Below, piece by piece: positions 33,437 to 39,671 of a stretch of 64,000 bases of DNA. The position numbers and the translations under genes are program-made. Origin of the DNA: a virus; IMG/VR virus record IMGVR_UViG_3300032245_001466, positions 1 to 64,000 of that record; one strand, given 5' to 3'. Below the pieces are notes generated by a model. That model saw only the letters and a program-made list of their open reading frames with translations. It was not told where the DNA came from and searched no databases. Every line of letters begins with the position of its first letter. Positions within the stretch are counted from its first letter, which is position 1.

Positions 33437-33760
33437 ATGTCGGACACAGAAACGATGAGCCTTCAGGAGATGGCTCGCGAACTGACGGTAATGCGCATTG
33501 AGCGTTCCCGCTGCTGCGATCCATACGATTGTATGCATCACGAGATGTGCGGCGAAGAGTGGTACGGGAAATGCAGCGGCTGCGAGCGTCGTGCGTACCT
33601 TTCCAATGAATTCTACGCTGCGTGCGAAGCAGAGAATGCAGATCCTGCCGCGCTGCTCAATGCAGAAGAGCGCGCTATTGAGGATGAGCGCTTTGACTTC
33701 TACTCGCGAATGAACGAGTGGGGCAATGACGACGCTGCCTTCTGGACCGATCAAGAGTAG
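33437..33760 (+). CDS. Cysteine-rich acidic protein (plus-array unit 9)
   Basis: 107 aa. Six cysteines in CCDPYDCMHHEMCGEEW and CSGCERRAYL make a zinc site; helical and acidic afterwards (AEERAIEDERFDFYSRMNEW). AGGAGG precedes ATG. Function unknown. Confidence 0.65.
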   Translation: MSDTETMSLQEMARELTVMRIERSRCCDPYDCMHHEMCGEEWYGKCSGCERRAYLSNEFYAACEAENADPAALLNAEERAIEDERFDFYSRMNEWGNDDAAFWTDQE

Positions 33761-33873
33761 TCGCATCACCCCGTTCACCGCTTTGGCGGTGGGCGGGGTG
33801 GTCTACCGAGGCTCTCTCACTACGTTCGATACCGAACCCCCGTAAGATAACTAACTAACCCTGAGTTCGACTC

Positions 33874-33969
33874 GGCGCTCCGCGCCTAACGAGAGCACCT
33901 AAATGAATCACCCCCTCGTGGCATTCTCTTGGTGCGGCACTTGCCGCGTAGTATGAAAGGGGAGCGCAA
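33874..33969 (+). promoter_or_regulatory. Plus-array unit 10 promoter module
   Basis: GGCGC-TCC-GCGCC palindrome (33874-33886), ACCTAAATGAATC, GGCATTCT at 33920, leader GCGGCACTTGCCGC and AAAGGGGAG. This unit is closest to the array consensus. Confidence 0.75.
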
Positions 33970-34275
33970 ATGTTTGATTGCGTAAAGCACGGCGAGGTAG
34001 CGAAGAGTCTCAGTGGCTATTGCGTTGCTTGCTGCTCAGAGGATCATATCTGCGAAACCTGCGGATTGCGCAGCGGCAGTGATGATGGCTTCACTCTCGT
34101 TGAGTGGCGCAGCACGCAAATTTGGAAGGGTCAGATGCTTTGCGATGATTGCGTTGCGTGCGCAGATTGCGAAGTTTCTGGTGACGGTACCGTGAACACC
34201 CACAACGATTACAGCGAACTGCTTTGCGATGCTTGCGTTGAGGATCGCGACGCAGAGTGGGAGAGCGAAGAGTAG
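33970..34275 (+). CDS. Multi-zinc-ribbon protein (plus-array unit 10)
   Basis: 101 aa with at least six Cys pairs: CVACCSEDHICETCG, CDDCVACADCEVSG and CDACVEDRD. Probably two zinc knuckles, LIM-like in spacing, and an acidic tail. It may be a protein- or nucleic-acid-binding adaptor; family unknown. Confidence 0.7.
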   Translation: MFDCVKHGEVAKSLSGYCVACCSEDHICETCGLRSGSDDGFTLVEWRSTQIWKGQMLCDDCVACADCEVSGDGTVNTHNDYSELLCDACVEDRDAEWESEE

Positions 34276-34413
34276 TCACAACCGATCCACTCCACCATCG
34301 TCAACCGCTCGGCGGTTGGCGGTGGTGGTTCAATCGGGAGTCTCTCACTTCGTTCGATCCCGACAGTCCGTAATATAACTAACTAATTAACTAACTAATA
34401 ACTGGTTCGACTC

Positions 34414-34508
34414 GGCCCTCCGGGCCTATCGGCCTAACATAAATGAATCAATCGTTTGCCGTACTCTCTGGGTGCGGCGGTTGCCGTGTAGTAATAAGGA
34501 GGCTAGTA
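34414..34508 (+). promoter_or_regulatory. Plus-array unit 11 promoter module
   Basis: GGCCC-TCC-GGGCC palindrome (34414-34426), ACATAAATGAATC, CGTACTCT at 34460, leader GCGGCGGTTGCCGTGTAG and AAGGAGG. Confidence 0.65.
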
Positions 34509-34853
34509 ATGGGAGCAATGAAGAATCAAGCAATAGAGGAGCGCAACGATAGCGTCGTTGATTATCACACATGGCGATTCGTAGAAGCCGATGGCGGTGC
34601 TGATCAGCACGCGCTAGAGTGGTGGGCGTCATCATACGCTCGCCGTGCCGATACCGCCGACGAAGCGGTAGACGTCATGGAGAAGCCGCATCACTACGCT
34701 GAGGAGATTGCAGAGTTCGCCAGCATTTATGCTGACGCGAGCGATGACGACCTCTCGCTATTCGGCTATTGGGAGTGTGAAGAGTGCGGCGAAGAGTCCA
34801 AGAGGATCTCGCACTCGATAGACATGGCGAAGACCTGCTACGGTCAGCAGTAG
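34509..34853 (+). CDS. Hypothetical protein with CxxC (plus-array unit 11)
   Basis: 114 aa, helical and acidic (QHALEWWASSYARRADTADE, ASIYADASDDDLSLFG), ending GYWECEECGEESKRIS. It shares the aromatic-x-C-x-E-C-G ending with unit 8. AAGGAGG selects ATG 34509 over upstream in-frame starts. Confidence 0.65.
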   Translation: MGAMKNQAIEERNDSVVDYHTWRFVEADGGADQHALEWWASSYARRADTADEAVDVMEKPHHYAEEIAEFASIYADASDDDLSLFGYWECEECGEESKRISHSIDMAKTCYGQQ

Positions 34854-34982
34854 CGCACCGCCCCACTCACCGCTTCGGCGGTGGGTGGGGCGGTCTATCG
34901 GGCCTCTCTCACTTCGTTCGAGCTCGCCAACCTGACTAATAACTAACTGCATAACTAACTAAGATAACTAACCTAACGTTCT

Positions 34983-35082
34983 GACGCTCGCTCCGCTCGC
35001 TTCGGCCGAACTATAATGAACCCAGCGATTCAGGCACTATGTCGGTGCGGGGCTTCCCGTGTTGCGATAAGGAGGCAATAAA
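34983..35082 (+). promoter_or_regulatory. Plus-array unit 12 promoter module (divergent)
   Basis: The palindrome is degenerate (GCTCGCTCCGCTCGC, then TTCGGCCGAA), but ACTATAATGAACC and GGCACTAT at 35033 keep the spacing. Leader CGGTGCGGGGCTTCCCG and AAGGAGG. CTATAATG contains a TATAAT that could serve as a second promoter. Confidence 0.5.
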
Positions 35083-35313
35083 ATGGTAGCGTGCCAAGAT
35101 TGTGGCGTTGAGTTCTTCAACGAGTTTGAGCCACTATCAACTATCTGCGCAGCGTGCGTAGATGAGCGCGATTCCTATTACGAGAAATGGGCGGCAGAAT
35201 ACGCTGACGCTATGGCGGAAGAAGATGACGCTTGGGAGCGCACCAAGCGCAGGATTAGCCCTGAGCGCGGGTTTATCGGAACGGATACCGACCCGCTACC
35301 AGGCGGCGACTAA
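35083..35313 (+). CDS. Small zinc-ribbon protein (plus-array unit 12)
   Basis: 76 aa. CQDCGVEFFNEFEPLSTICAAC is a compact CxxC...CxxC ribbon; the rest is helical and acidic (YYEKWAAEYADAMAEEDDAW). Last gene of the plus array, facing the minus array. Confidence 0.65.
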   Translation: MVACQDCGVEFFNEFEPLSTICAACVDERDSYYEKWAAEYADAMAEEDDAWERTKRRISPERGFIGTDTDPLPGGD

Positions 35314-35319
35314 ACCAGA

Positions 35320-35437
35320 AGCCCCTCGTTGCCACGCGGCAGCGGGGGGCTTTCTGTTTGACCCCTCCTCGCCGGGCGAGGAGGGCTTGCCCAAATAATA
35401 AGCCCCCCAAGAGCCTCGGCGGTTTCTTGGGGGGCTT
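35320..35437. terminator. Bidirectional terminator cluster at the array junction
   Basis: Three strong stems: AGCCCCTCGTTGC/GCAGCGGGGGGCT with TTTCTGTTT (35320-35356, plus direction), CCCTCCTCGC/GCGAGGAGGG (35363-35385), and AAGCCCCCCAAGA/TCTTGGGGGGCTT with ATTATT on the minus strand (35400-35437). They separate the facing arrays. Confidence 0.85.
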
Positions 35438-35455
35438 GCTTTGCTTCTGGTGTGT

Positions 35456-35773
35456 TTATGCTTCTGCCTTTGCCTCGGCTTTCGCGTCATCTACATAGGT
35501 GCGTGCGATTTCGTGCCAGTTGATTGCCTCAACCGCGGCGCGCAATAGGTCTGCCTCAAGTCCTGCCGCCTTCGTTGTCCAAGTTTCGTCAATCTCGTTG
35601 CGCAAGGTGTCCGCGAGAGTGTCGGCGGCGTCGTCCGTGTCGCCTTCGTTGTCCGTAAGAATCTCGGCGGCAATCTCCGCAACATAGTCGCTGCCGCCCG
35701 CATAGCCTTCGCCAATCCACAACGCGGCAAGCCAAGTTTCGTAGTTGCTCCAGCCGTTGTATTGTCCGCTCAT
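35456..35773 (-). CDS. DUF7249-like protein (minus-array unit 1)
   Basis: 105 aa. YNGWSNYETWLAALWIGE at the N-terminus is typical of a small phage/plasmid family (DUF7249-like, NGWxNYETWxxxLW). The rest is helical and acidic. GGAGG before ATG, own sigma-70 promoter, terminator shared with the array junction. Family function unknown. Confidence 0.7.
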   Translation of the reverse strand: MSGQYNGWSNYETWLAALWIGEGYAGGSDYVAEIAAEILTDNEGDTDDAADTLADTLRNEIDETWTTKAAGLEADLLRAAVEAINWHEIARTYVDDAKAEAKAEA

Positions 35774-35878
35774 TGTCTAGCCTCCTTCTATGCCTTGCCC
35801 AAGTGGGCTAGTCGCATTATAGAGTGAGATTCTGCGCCCTGTCAAGCGTTCTATCTCAGGTAGCCGGGGCTACCTGAG
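35774..35878 (-). promoter_or_regulatory. Minus-array promoter 1 with upstream palindrome
   Basis: TTGACA (35840-35845), 18 nt, TATAAT (35816-35821). Upstream a perfect 10-bp palindrome CTCAGGTAGC with its complement and a 4-nt loop (35855-35878). Leader hairpin GCCCACTTGGGC and GGAGG follow. A UUCG-capped terminator of the preceding unit lies at about 35892-35912. Confidence 0.85.
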
Positions 35879-35954
35879 CCATAACAATAAACCCCGCCGA
35901 AGCGGGGCTTATCGTTTCACGACGGGGGGCTAGTTCCCCGTAGCGAGCATCTAG

Positions 35955-36176
35955 TTATCGCGCAAGCGCGACGGCCTCTTGTACGCGGCTTGCCGCGCCC
36001 TCGGCGCTACCGAACTCCTCAATGCCGAACACCTCAACGAGATTGTTTACAAAGTCGGTCGCCATCTTCTCAAAGTAGAAGGTCGTATCGCCCTCCGCGT
36101 CCTGCCCCTCATACCAACGGGCAAAGGTTGTGCTTGCTCCGTTTGTGTGAATCTGATACCAAGTGTTTGCGTTCAT
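35955..36176 (-). CDS. Hypothetical protein (minus-array unit 2, second gene)
   Basis: 73 aa, begins MNANTWYQIHTNGASTTFAR; aromatic beta N-terminus then a helix (SAEGAASRVQEAVALAR). It starts 5 nt after the preceding stop, so it is cotranscribed with the zinc protein at 36182. Function unknown. Confidence 0.6.
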   Translation of the reverse strand: MNANTWYQIHTNGASTTFARWYEGQDAEGDTTFYFEKMATDFVNNLVEVFGIEEFGSAEGAASRVQEAVALAR

Positions 36177-36181
36177 TAGTC

Positions 36182-36331
36182 CTACTCCTCACATACGCAG
36201 GTTTCGCACCCGCAGTTGATTTTGTTGTGGCACTTCTCGCAAAGCACCTTGCCGCTCTGGTTGAGTGTTTCGCTCATACCATCGCCGCAGTTCTCGCAGG
36301 GCGAGTAGTCCAAGTCCTCAAAGGTCGCCAT
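36182..36331 (-). CDS. Small zinc-binding protein (minus-array unit 2, first gene)
   Basis: 49 aa with eight cysteines: CENCGDGMS, CEKCHNKINCGCETCVC. Two zinc sites are likely. GGAGGCTAGAA before ATG, the same ribosome-site sequence used by its neighbours. Function unknown. Confidence 0.65.
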   Translation of the reverse strand: MATFEDLDYSPCENCGDGMSETLNQSGKVLCEKCHNKINCGCETCVCEE

Positions 36332-36436
36332 TTCTAGCCTCCTATTCCTAGCCAGCCCAAGTGGGCTACGGGCATTATAGAGTCATCTTCTGCCTGCCGT
36401 CAAGTGGTTCTAGTCCAATCTGCCGAGGCAGATTGG
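36332..36436 (-). promoter_or_regulatory. Minus-array promoter 2 with upstream palindrome
   Basis: TTGACG (36398-36403), 18 nt, TATAAT (36374-36379). Palindrome CCAATCTGC with its complement (36415-36436, loop CTCG on the minus strand). Leader hairpin GCCCACTTGGGC. Just upstream, AACGAGGGG/CCCCTCGTT with TTTTTG terminates the previous unit. Confidence 0.85.
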
Positions 36437-36492
36437 AGGCAAACAAAAACGAGGGGCGCACCCCTCGTTTCTGTTTTCTGAGCTGCGAAACC

Positions 36493-36900
36493 TTACGCGA
36501 TAGGGTAGCCGCCCAGTTCTAGCAGCGTGCGGATTTCTTCCACCTGCTCATCATTGAGGGCGAGCGTCTGCCCGTCCTTATCCTCTGCGGTGAGTACGCA
36601 GTTGCCATAGATGCCGTCAAAGTTTCCGCCGAGGATTTCATTTCGCAGCGAAGTTGCCGCCTGATTGCGGACGACTGGCTCATTGAAAAGCCCTTCCTCA
36701 TCGCACCAGAGCACCACACTCGTTGCGCCGTACTTGCCAGAAACCGCAACCTCGGTAATGTCAAACTCGCCCACGCGGTAAATCTCTTTGAGCGTGCTGC
36801 CGTCATCGTTGAAGTCCACCACCTCAACCCAGTTGAAGAGTGCGCCGTTTGGCGTTGCGTCCTCAAACTTGCCGACTCCGAACTTGAACGCCTTACCCAT
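36493..36900 (-). CDS. Hypothetical protein (minus-array unit 3)
   Basis: 135 aa, beta-rich (FNWVEVVDFNDDGSTLKEIY, YGATSVVLWCDEEGLFNEP) with a C-terminal IYGNCVLTAEDKDGQTLALN and helix. The last part resembles small phage DUF3846-type proteins, but I cannot assign it firmly. GGAGGCTAG before ATG. Confidence 0.6.
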   Translation of the reverse strand: MGKAFKFGVGKFEDATPNGALFNWVEVVDFNDDGSTLKEIYRVGEFDITEVAVSGKYGATSVVLWCDEEGLFNEPVVRNQAATSLRNEILGGNFDGIYGNCVLTAEDKDGQTLALNDEQVEEIRTLLELGGYPIA

Positions 36901-37010
36901 TTTCTAGCCTCCTACTTTTTCCATCGGGAAGCCCCGACCTCTGAATCTTACGCGATAAATCCGCAGCCTGTCAAGCGGGTTCTACCCCTAATGGCCGGAG
37001 CCATTAGGGG
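36901..37010 (-). promoter_or_regulatory. Minus-array promoter 3 with upstream palindrome
   Basis: TTGACA (36969-36974), 18 nt, TAAGAT (36945-36950). An 11-bp palindrome CCCCTAATGGC with its complement and UCCG loop (36985-37010). Leader hairpin TCGGGGCTTCCCGA. No separate terminator lies between it and the preceding gene, so the palindrome itself may end transcription. Confidence 0.85.
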
Positions 37011-37030
37011 CTGAACTATTATCTGGCGAT

Positions 37031-37372
37031 TTAGGCGAAGACGCTTGTGATGTCCTGCATTTCGCGCTCAGCGGCTTCGGCGGAATCAAAGACAACGAAG
37101 TCAATGAATCCATCGTTGCGCCAGTGAACGATTGCATACTGGAACCTATCGTAAGTCCCATCAAGTTCGGTTTCATACGATTCATCTGGGATAGCAACGC
37201 CATCCATCGTATCTCCATAGATGAGTTCAATCTTGATAGCGTGCGGCTCAACGCGGCTCCGAACTTCTGGTCGGAGATACCAAACTGGGCACTTGCTGCA
37301 CACTTCGCCCTGTGAGCAGTGGAACTGGTAGAAGTCGCTCTTCGTGAGTGAGATTGCAAACGCCTTGAACAT
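37031..37372 (-). CDS. Hypothetical protein (minus-array unit 4)
   Basis: 113 aa. MFKAFAISLTKSDFYQFHC and CSKCPVWYLRPEVRSRVEPH, then alternating strands and helix (YAIVHWRNDGFIDFVVFDS, AEAAEREMQDITSVFA). Possibly one zinc pair. GGAGGCTAGG before ATG. Confidence 0.6.
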   Translation of the reverse strand: MFKAFAISLTKSDFYQFHCSQGEVCSKCPVWYLRPEVRSRVEPHAIKIELIYGDTMDGVAIPDESYETELDGTYDRFQYAIVHWRNDGFIDFVVFDSAEAAEREMQDITSVFA

Positions 37373-37476
37373 CCTAGCCTCCTGTTCTCAATCAGCCCAA
37401 GTGGGCTACGCCCATTGTAATGTGAACTTTCCCAGCCTGTCAAGCGTTCTATCCCAAGTGGCCTCGGCCACTTGGG
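37373..37476 (-). promoter_or_regulatory. Minus-array promoter 4 with upstream palindrome
   Basis: TTGACA (37438-37443), 18 nt, TACAAT (37414-37419). Palindrome CCCAAGTGGC with its complement, loop CGAG (37453-37476). Leader hairpin GCCCACTTGGGC. Upstream terminator AAGCGGGCTAGTTG with its complement at about 37492-37527. Confidence 0.85.
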
Positions 37477-37573
37477 GCATAACAATAATAAAGCGGGCTA
37501 GTTGGCTGCGATCAACTAGCCCGCTTGGGGAAGAGGTGGTGGAGGCTGCCGCCACCTCGTAGACATTAGTCCG

Positions 37574-37837
37574 CTATGCGAACTCAAACTGGCGACAATC
37601 TGCGCCGAACAAACAACTGGCTGGCTCGTGTGGTTGTGGCTCTATTGCCCAGTTTAGGCAAGTGCCGCAAGAATCGCCACAAAGGTTGATGTCATCCCAG
37701 TCAAAGACAGGTCCGAGGGTGTTGCCCTCGCGGTCAGTTGTCTGTGGGTCGTCAAGCGCGTCGCCGAAGCGAACCTCAGCGCACGCCACGCAATGGAATG
37801 AACCCTCGTAAGTCCAAGCCAAGATTCTGCTATCCAT
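37574..37837 (-). CDS. Cysteine-containing protein (minus-array unit 5)
   Basis: 87 aa. Cysteines in CVACAEVRFGD, LCGDSCGTCLNW and CLFGADCRQF suggest two metal sites. AGGAGG before ATG 37837; an upstream in-frame start lacks a ribosome site. Function unknown. Confidence 0.6.
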   Translation of the reverse strand: MDSRILAWTYEGSFHCVACAEVRFGDALDDPQTTDREGNTLGPVFDWDDINLCGDSCGTCLNWAIEPQPHEPASCLFGADCRQFEFA

Positions 37838-37940
37838 AAGTCCTCCTACTCGCAACTATCGGTAGTTCCCGACCACACGATTATACGCGATAAGTTCTGA
37901 GCCTGTCAAGTTCCACCGCAAGGAGCCGAGGCTCCTTGCG
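37838..37940 (-). promoter_or_regulatory. Minus-array promoter 5 with upstream palindrome
   Basis: TTGACA (37904-37909), 18 nt, TATAAT (37880-37885). Palindrome CGCAAGGAGC with its complement, loop CTCG (37917-37940). Leader hairpin TCGGGAACTACCGA. Confidence 0.85.
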
Positions 37941-37954
37941 CCTACCCAATAATG

Positions 37955-38035
37955 CTATCTACTGCTGATGAGGGCGAGTGTGTACAGCATTAGGAGCAGG
38001 AGCAGCCCGTAGAAGATGGCGTACTCCACAATCAT
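37955..38035 (-). CDS. 26-residue membrane peptide (minus-array unit 6, second gene)
   Basis: MIVEYAIFYGLLLLLMLYTL plus six residues: one transmembrane helix. The ATG overlaps the upstream stop (ATGA), so translation is coupled. A 26-codon membrane ORF with the same coupling is found at 47137. Confidence 0.5.
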   Translation of the reverse strand: MIVEYAIFYGLLLLLMLYTLALISSR

Positions 38036-38289
38036 ACAACCACGCTTTGGAGCGCGTCGTAGCAGTCATCGCATAGCGACTGCTTATGCTCGTAGGCGTT
38101 CTCGTAGCCGTTCCAGCCGTAGGCAAACGAACGCGTCTTGCCCTCAAACGGGCAACGCTTGTCCAGACCAAGAGCCTCCTCGCCCTCGCACTCCTGAACC
38201 ATTGGGTGATCGTGCGTTTCGCACTCGCATTGGTCGTAGTAGCAATCGCCGTTGCCACACATCGTCATTGACGCTTGTAGGTATGCCAT
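38032..38289 (-). CDS. Cysteine-rich protein (minus-array unit 6, first gene)
   Basis: 85 aa. MCGNGDCYYDQCECETHDH at the N-terminus and SLCDDCYDALQSV at the C-terminus form probable zinc sites. AAGGAGGCAACA before ATG 38289. Function unknown. Confidence 0.65.
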   Translation of the reverse strand: MAYLQASMTMCGNGDCYYDQCECETHDHPMVQECEGEEALGLDKRCPFEGKTRSFAYGWNGYENAYEHKQSLCDDCYDALQSVVV

Positions 38290-38395
38290 TGTTGCCTCCT
38301 TCACTAGCCTCCCCAAGTGGGGTACTCGTATTCTATACACACTCCTAGCCAGCCGTCAAGCGGGGTTCTAGTCATCTTTGCCGGAGCAAAGATGA
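38290..38395 (-). promoter_or_regulatory. Minus-array promoter 6 with upstream palindrome
   Basis: TTGACG (38354-38359), 18 nt, TAGAAT (38330-38335). Palindrome TCATCTTTGC with its complement, UCCG loop (38372-38395). Confidence 0.8.
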
Positions 38396-38408
38396 GCAGA
38401 ACAAATAG

Positions 38409-38628
38409 AAAGACCCCCCAGAGCCGTCGCCCTGAGAGGTCTTTCCTCGGATTCGTTGTCTGGGGCTAATCACTTCCCCAGACTCCTTTTCCTTCCGCTC
38501 CGCCGATACATTGGCTCCTAGCGGTCATCGTCCTTTGCGTCTCTATCCCCGCATTTCTTGGCTGCGGCATCTGCTCGCTCGTCCAGAGTCTCACCCAGTC
38601 GGTTGCTATTCCTAGGATCGCTTCCGAC
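38409..38628 (-). ncRNA. Candidate structured non-coding RNA 1
   Basis: A canonical array promoter reads into about 220 nt with no ribosome site and no convincing ORF, ending in an intrinsic terminator (AAAGACC/GGTCTTT stem, 38409-38444, then TCTATTTGTT). Within it lie GTCGG/CCGAC at the 5' end (38598-38628), CCGCA/TGCGG (38549-38567), CCGCT/AGCGG with inner GCC/GGC (38495-38524), and an 8-bp GTCTGGGG/CCCCAGAC hairpin (38458-38483). The last can be replaced by AGACTC/GAGTCT (38480-38485 with 38586-38591), a possible switch. A 54-codon ORF starting 4 nt after the -10 is possible but improbable. Confidence 0.55.
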
Positions 38629-38749
38629 ATAGGGAGTATCTCACCTCGTCTGGGGTCTTGTCAAGCACTTTCCCAAAGATTCTTTATGAATCTTTTTTAT
38701 CCACCAGCCGCCCCCTTGACAGTTCTATCCCGAAGTGCAGCTGCACTTC
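38629..38749 (-). promoter_or_regulatory. Minus-array promoter 7 (drives ncRNA 1) with distant palindrome
   Basis: TTGACA (38659-38664), 18 nt, GATACT (38635-38640). The palindrome CCCGAAGTGC with its complement (38726-38749) sits about 60 nt further upstream than in other units. Between them lies a plus-oriented terminator-like hairpin (AAGATTC/GAATCTT then TTTTT, about 38673-38700). Confidence 0.7.
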
Positions 38750-38792
38750 GGGCTGCCACAATAATAAACTCAAAGAACAAGGAGCCAAATAA

Positions 38793-38927
38793 CTAACTCT
38801 CTTGCGGGTGCTCGCAGTTTTCTGACTGCTCCAACTCGTAGCACGCGTTATCCCGAACGGGATTGTCTACACACTCGCAGACAATCTCATTGCGTTCGCA
38901 GTCATCGCACCAAACCATCGTACTCAT
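38793..38927 (-). CDS. Small Cys-rich acidic protein (minus-array unit 8, third gene)
   Basis: 44 aa. CDDCERNEIVCECVDN, then CYELEQSENCEH: seven cysteines in total, probably a zinc site. TAATG overlap with the preceding gene. Function unknown. Confidence 0.55.
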   Translation of the reverse strand: MSTMVWCDDCERNEIVCECVDNPVRDNACYELEQSENCEHPQES

Positions 38928-39145
38928 TAGAGCCTCCCAGTTCCGCCGCAGCCGCAGATGCCGCCCTCGCAGGTTGCGCCTTCCTCAACGAGCAGCGCGC
39001 AGCCGTACTTCTCGGCTCGGTGTTCCTCGCACGATTCGCAGTAAAGAGCAGATTTGCCAGACTCATTGTTGTCGGAGATGTACGCTGCCTGACCGTCGCA
39101 GAAGTCGCAGAAGCGCGACTCCAAGATGAACTCGCCCTCGCTCAT
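38927..39145 (-). CDS. Zinc-ribbon protein (minus-array unit 8, second gene)
   Basis: 72 aa. CDFCDGQAAYISDN and CESCEEHRAEKYG form one ribbon; the end CEGGICGCGGTG is a second cysteine cluster. The start overlaps the upstream stop (ATGA). Function unknown. Confidence 0.65.
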   Translation of the reverse strand: MSEGEFILESRFCDFCDGQAAYISDNNESGKSALYCESCEEHRAEKYGCALLVEEGATCEGGICGCGGTGRL

Positions 39146-39351
39146 AGTGCCACCTCAAATCCGTCAGCCTGAATACCATCTAGAATCTGCTGAACATAGC
39201 GGCGCTCAATCGCAAGACCGCGACCAAGATACATCGCGTCCTCGCCGATGTTCTCGTCCAGCCAGCGGCGAGCATCGCTCGTCGTCGGAGTGAGTAGGCA
39301 GACGGAGCCGCCGTCCGTGAGCGTGAAGTCCGCGCTGTGCTTCTTTGCCAT
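39142..39351 (-). CDS. Hypothetical protein (minus-array unit 8, first gene)
   Basis: 69 aa: DFTLTDGGSVCLLTPTTSDA then ARRWLDENIGEDAMYLGRGL and YVQQILDGIQADGFEV. A small alpha/beta fold; many phage proteins of this size and pattern are known without function. AGGAGG precedes ATG. Confidence 0.65.
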   Translation of the reverse strand: MAKKHSADFTLTDGGSVCLLTPTTSDARRWLDENIGEDAMYLGRGLAIERRYVQQILDGIQADGFEVAL

Positions 39352-39452
39352 TGTGTCCTCCTATCGCAACGCGCCCAAGTGAGCGTGAGGAAAGTGTAAA
39401 TGATCATTGACCAGCCGTCAAGTTCTAACTCAAACAGCCGCGGCTGTTTGAG
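39352..39452 (-). promoter_or_regulatory. Minus-array promoter 8 with upstream palindrome
   Basis: TTGACG (39416-39421), 17 nt, TACACT (39393-39398). Palindrome CTCAAACAGC with its complement, loop CGCG (39429-39452). Confidence 0.8.
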
Positions 39453-39465
39453 CCGAAACAATAAA

Positions 39466-39668
39466 GGGGAGCCGCGCCAGACACCACATCTGGCACGACT
39501 CCCCGCGTATCGCCGCTATGACGCTTATCCCCTTGCGGAGGCAACCTTCGGCTCTCGCCTAGTTGCTGCTGACTCTACCTTCTCTGGTTAGGAGCCCAAG
39601 AGCCAGACCTTATCGTCGCGGGCAGTTCGTCAATCTGCCAACTAGCCGTCCTCTACACGGCGCGGATT
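39466..39668 (-). ncRNA. Candidate structured RNA 2 (3' region of unit 9)
   Basis: After the stop of the unit-9 gene about 165 nt of non-coding sequence lead to a terminator (GGGGAG plus GCCAGA stems, 39466-39504, then TTTATTG). Paired segments include GCCGT/ACGGC (39645-39661), a closing stem CTAGTTG/CAACTAG (39559-39565 with 39639-39645) around TCTGG/CCAGA (39583-39607) and GGCAG/CTGCC (39621-39639), a GCAA-capped CUCC/GGGG hairpin and a GAGA-capped GGC/GCC. Two GNRA tetraloops and a multibranch closing stem suggest a folded RNA. No own promoter is visible. Confidence 0.5.
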
Positions 39669-39671
39669 TAT

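Noticed and set aside
29669-34976. Regular repeats resembling a CRISPR array
   Set aside because: The repeating parts are gene spacers of about 200 bp with promoters and terminators; the units between are coding genes of different lengths, and no cas genes are present.
38463-38630. 54-codon ORF in candidate RNA 1 as a leaderless gene
   Set aside because: ATG lies only 4 nt after the -10, all other array genes have strong ribosome sites, and the region is full of paired segments.
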